A stretch of 64,000 bases of DNA from Leisingera aquimarina DSM 24565 (GTDB lineage Bacteria > Pseudomonadota > Alphaproteobacteria > Rhodobacterales > Rhodobacteraceae). The stretch spans positions 1,516,100 to 1,580,099 of the forward strand of contig NZ_KI421504.1 of the NCBI RefSeq assembly GCF_000473165.1, in the 5' to 3' direction. The first letter of the stretch is position 1, and each line of letters begins with the position of its first letter. The translations under genes were made by a program, and so were the position numbers. A model generated the notes under the pieces. It was not told where the DNA came from. It was given only the letters and a program-made list of their open reading frames with translations, and made no database searches. Positions 63,750-64,000 of the stretch are shown here, piece by piece.

Positions 63750-64000
63750 CCATTCACCGCGGGCCCGGATTTCGGTTGAACTGACATCCACCATTGGCAC
63801 GTTGACAAAACACCAGGCGGGGGCTTCGGCCCGCGCCAGCAGATGGCTTTGACTGCCTTTCAGCATCGCATGGCGGGCAAAGCGCGCAGAGGGTGAAAAC
63901 CGCGCCGAGATCCGGTCATTCGGCCGGGCCAGCACGCCGACGGGCACGGTGTCCAGAATCTGCCGCCAATCTTTCCAGCGGTGGAAATGGGTCAGATTGT
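63729..64000 (-). CDS. nadD: Nicotinate-nucleotide adenylyltransferase, C-terminal part (cut by window edge)
   Basis: The minus-strand frame reads from the window end [40 protein letters not shown] and ends [20 protein letters not shown] plus SAAEHG. The DVSSTEIR motif is the conserved ISSTxIR of NadD, which adenylates nicotinate mononucleotide to deamido-NAD. The N-terminal half lies beyond 64000. Its product is the substrate of the NAD synthetase encoded at 33 kb. It overlaps the convergent EamA gene by 21 bases. Confidence 0.93.
   Translation of the reverse strand, partial: NLTHFHRWKDWRQILDTVPVGVLARPNDRISARFSPSARFARHAMLKGSQSHLLARAEAPAWCFVNVPMVDVSSTEIRARGEWSAAEHG

Overview
This window reads as a chromosomal core segment of an alphaproteobacterium of the Rhodobacteraceae, roseobacter group (Leisingera/Phaeobacter/Ruegeria-like). 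The evidence is the high GC content, the RpoHII-type heat-shock sigma factor, a class I lysyl-tRNA synthetase, a short second-type GluRS, an NsrR-type Rrf2 regulator, the mreBCD-mrdA-rodA cluster, and many TGATG/ATGA start-stop overlaps. Genus-level placement is inference. I see no rRNA, tRNA, CRISPR array, IS element or prophage.

Layout. 1-4.3 kb: murJ (cut by the edge), glnD and an LppC-type lipoprotein on the minus strand. 4.4-7.5 kb: rsmI, yraN, gshB and an HSL-type hydrolase. 7.5-11 kb: a ComM-type AAA+ protein, a GST, and a cobalamin pair (phosphatase and cobU). 11.2-16.3 kb: rpoH2 overlapping a ChaN-like gene, then coaBC, dut, a MoeB/ThiF enzyme with an N-terminal membrane domain, and a small unknown. 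16.3-18.6 kb: a decayed Cys/Met-metabolism PLP enzyme followed by an M3 peptidase. 18.8-26.4 kb: the rod-shape operon mreB-mreC-mreD-mrdA-rodA with ghrA behind it, and a lambda-lysozyme-like secreted protein upstream. 26.5-31.4 kb: rlmJ, leuA with a candidate leucine leader peptide, and a divergent MocR regulator/flavin-protein pair. 31.4-37.7 kb: an 18-repeat MORN protein, nadE, a DadA-like oxidoreductase, a Tat-exported MBL hydrolase and a DUF1801 protein.

37.8-45.7 kb: gltX, a DUF2254 membrane protein, a gamma-glutamylcyclotransferase-like protein, nsrR, and the ybbP-ybbA/tesA locus. 45.7-51.8 kb: a cold-shock protein, an L,D-transpeptidase, trxC, small membrane proteins, a stand-alone DUF4157 protein, a palindrome-rich non-coding patch, ettA and a YbaK protein. 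51.8-57.9 kb: small accessory genes (TFIIB-type zinc ribbon, UspA, ABM, HugZ-like) and a 761-residue beta-helix protein with a hairpin over its ribosome binding site. 58-64 kb: lysS, terB, a GNAT, dacB, an EamA transporter and nadD (cut by the edge).

Functional themes. Envelope growth is heavily represented: MurJ, LppC, MreBCD, PBP2, RodA, L,D-transpeptidase, DacB and the lysozyme-like protein. Translation is the second theme: GluRS, LysRS, RsmI, RlmJ, EttA and a YbaK-type deacylase. Nothing here is an obvious new multi-gene system. The most interesting signals are small: the leuA leader, the hairpin before the beta-helix gene, the internal start in moeB, the enzyme relic and the palindromic repeats.
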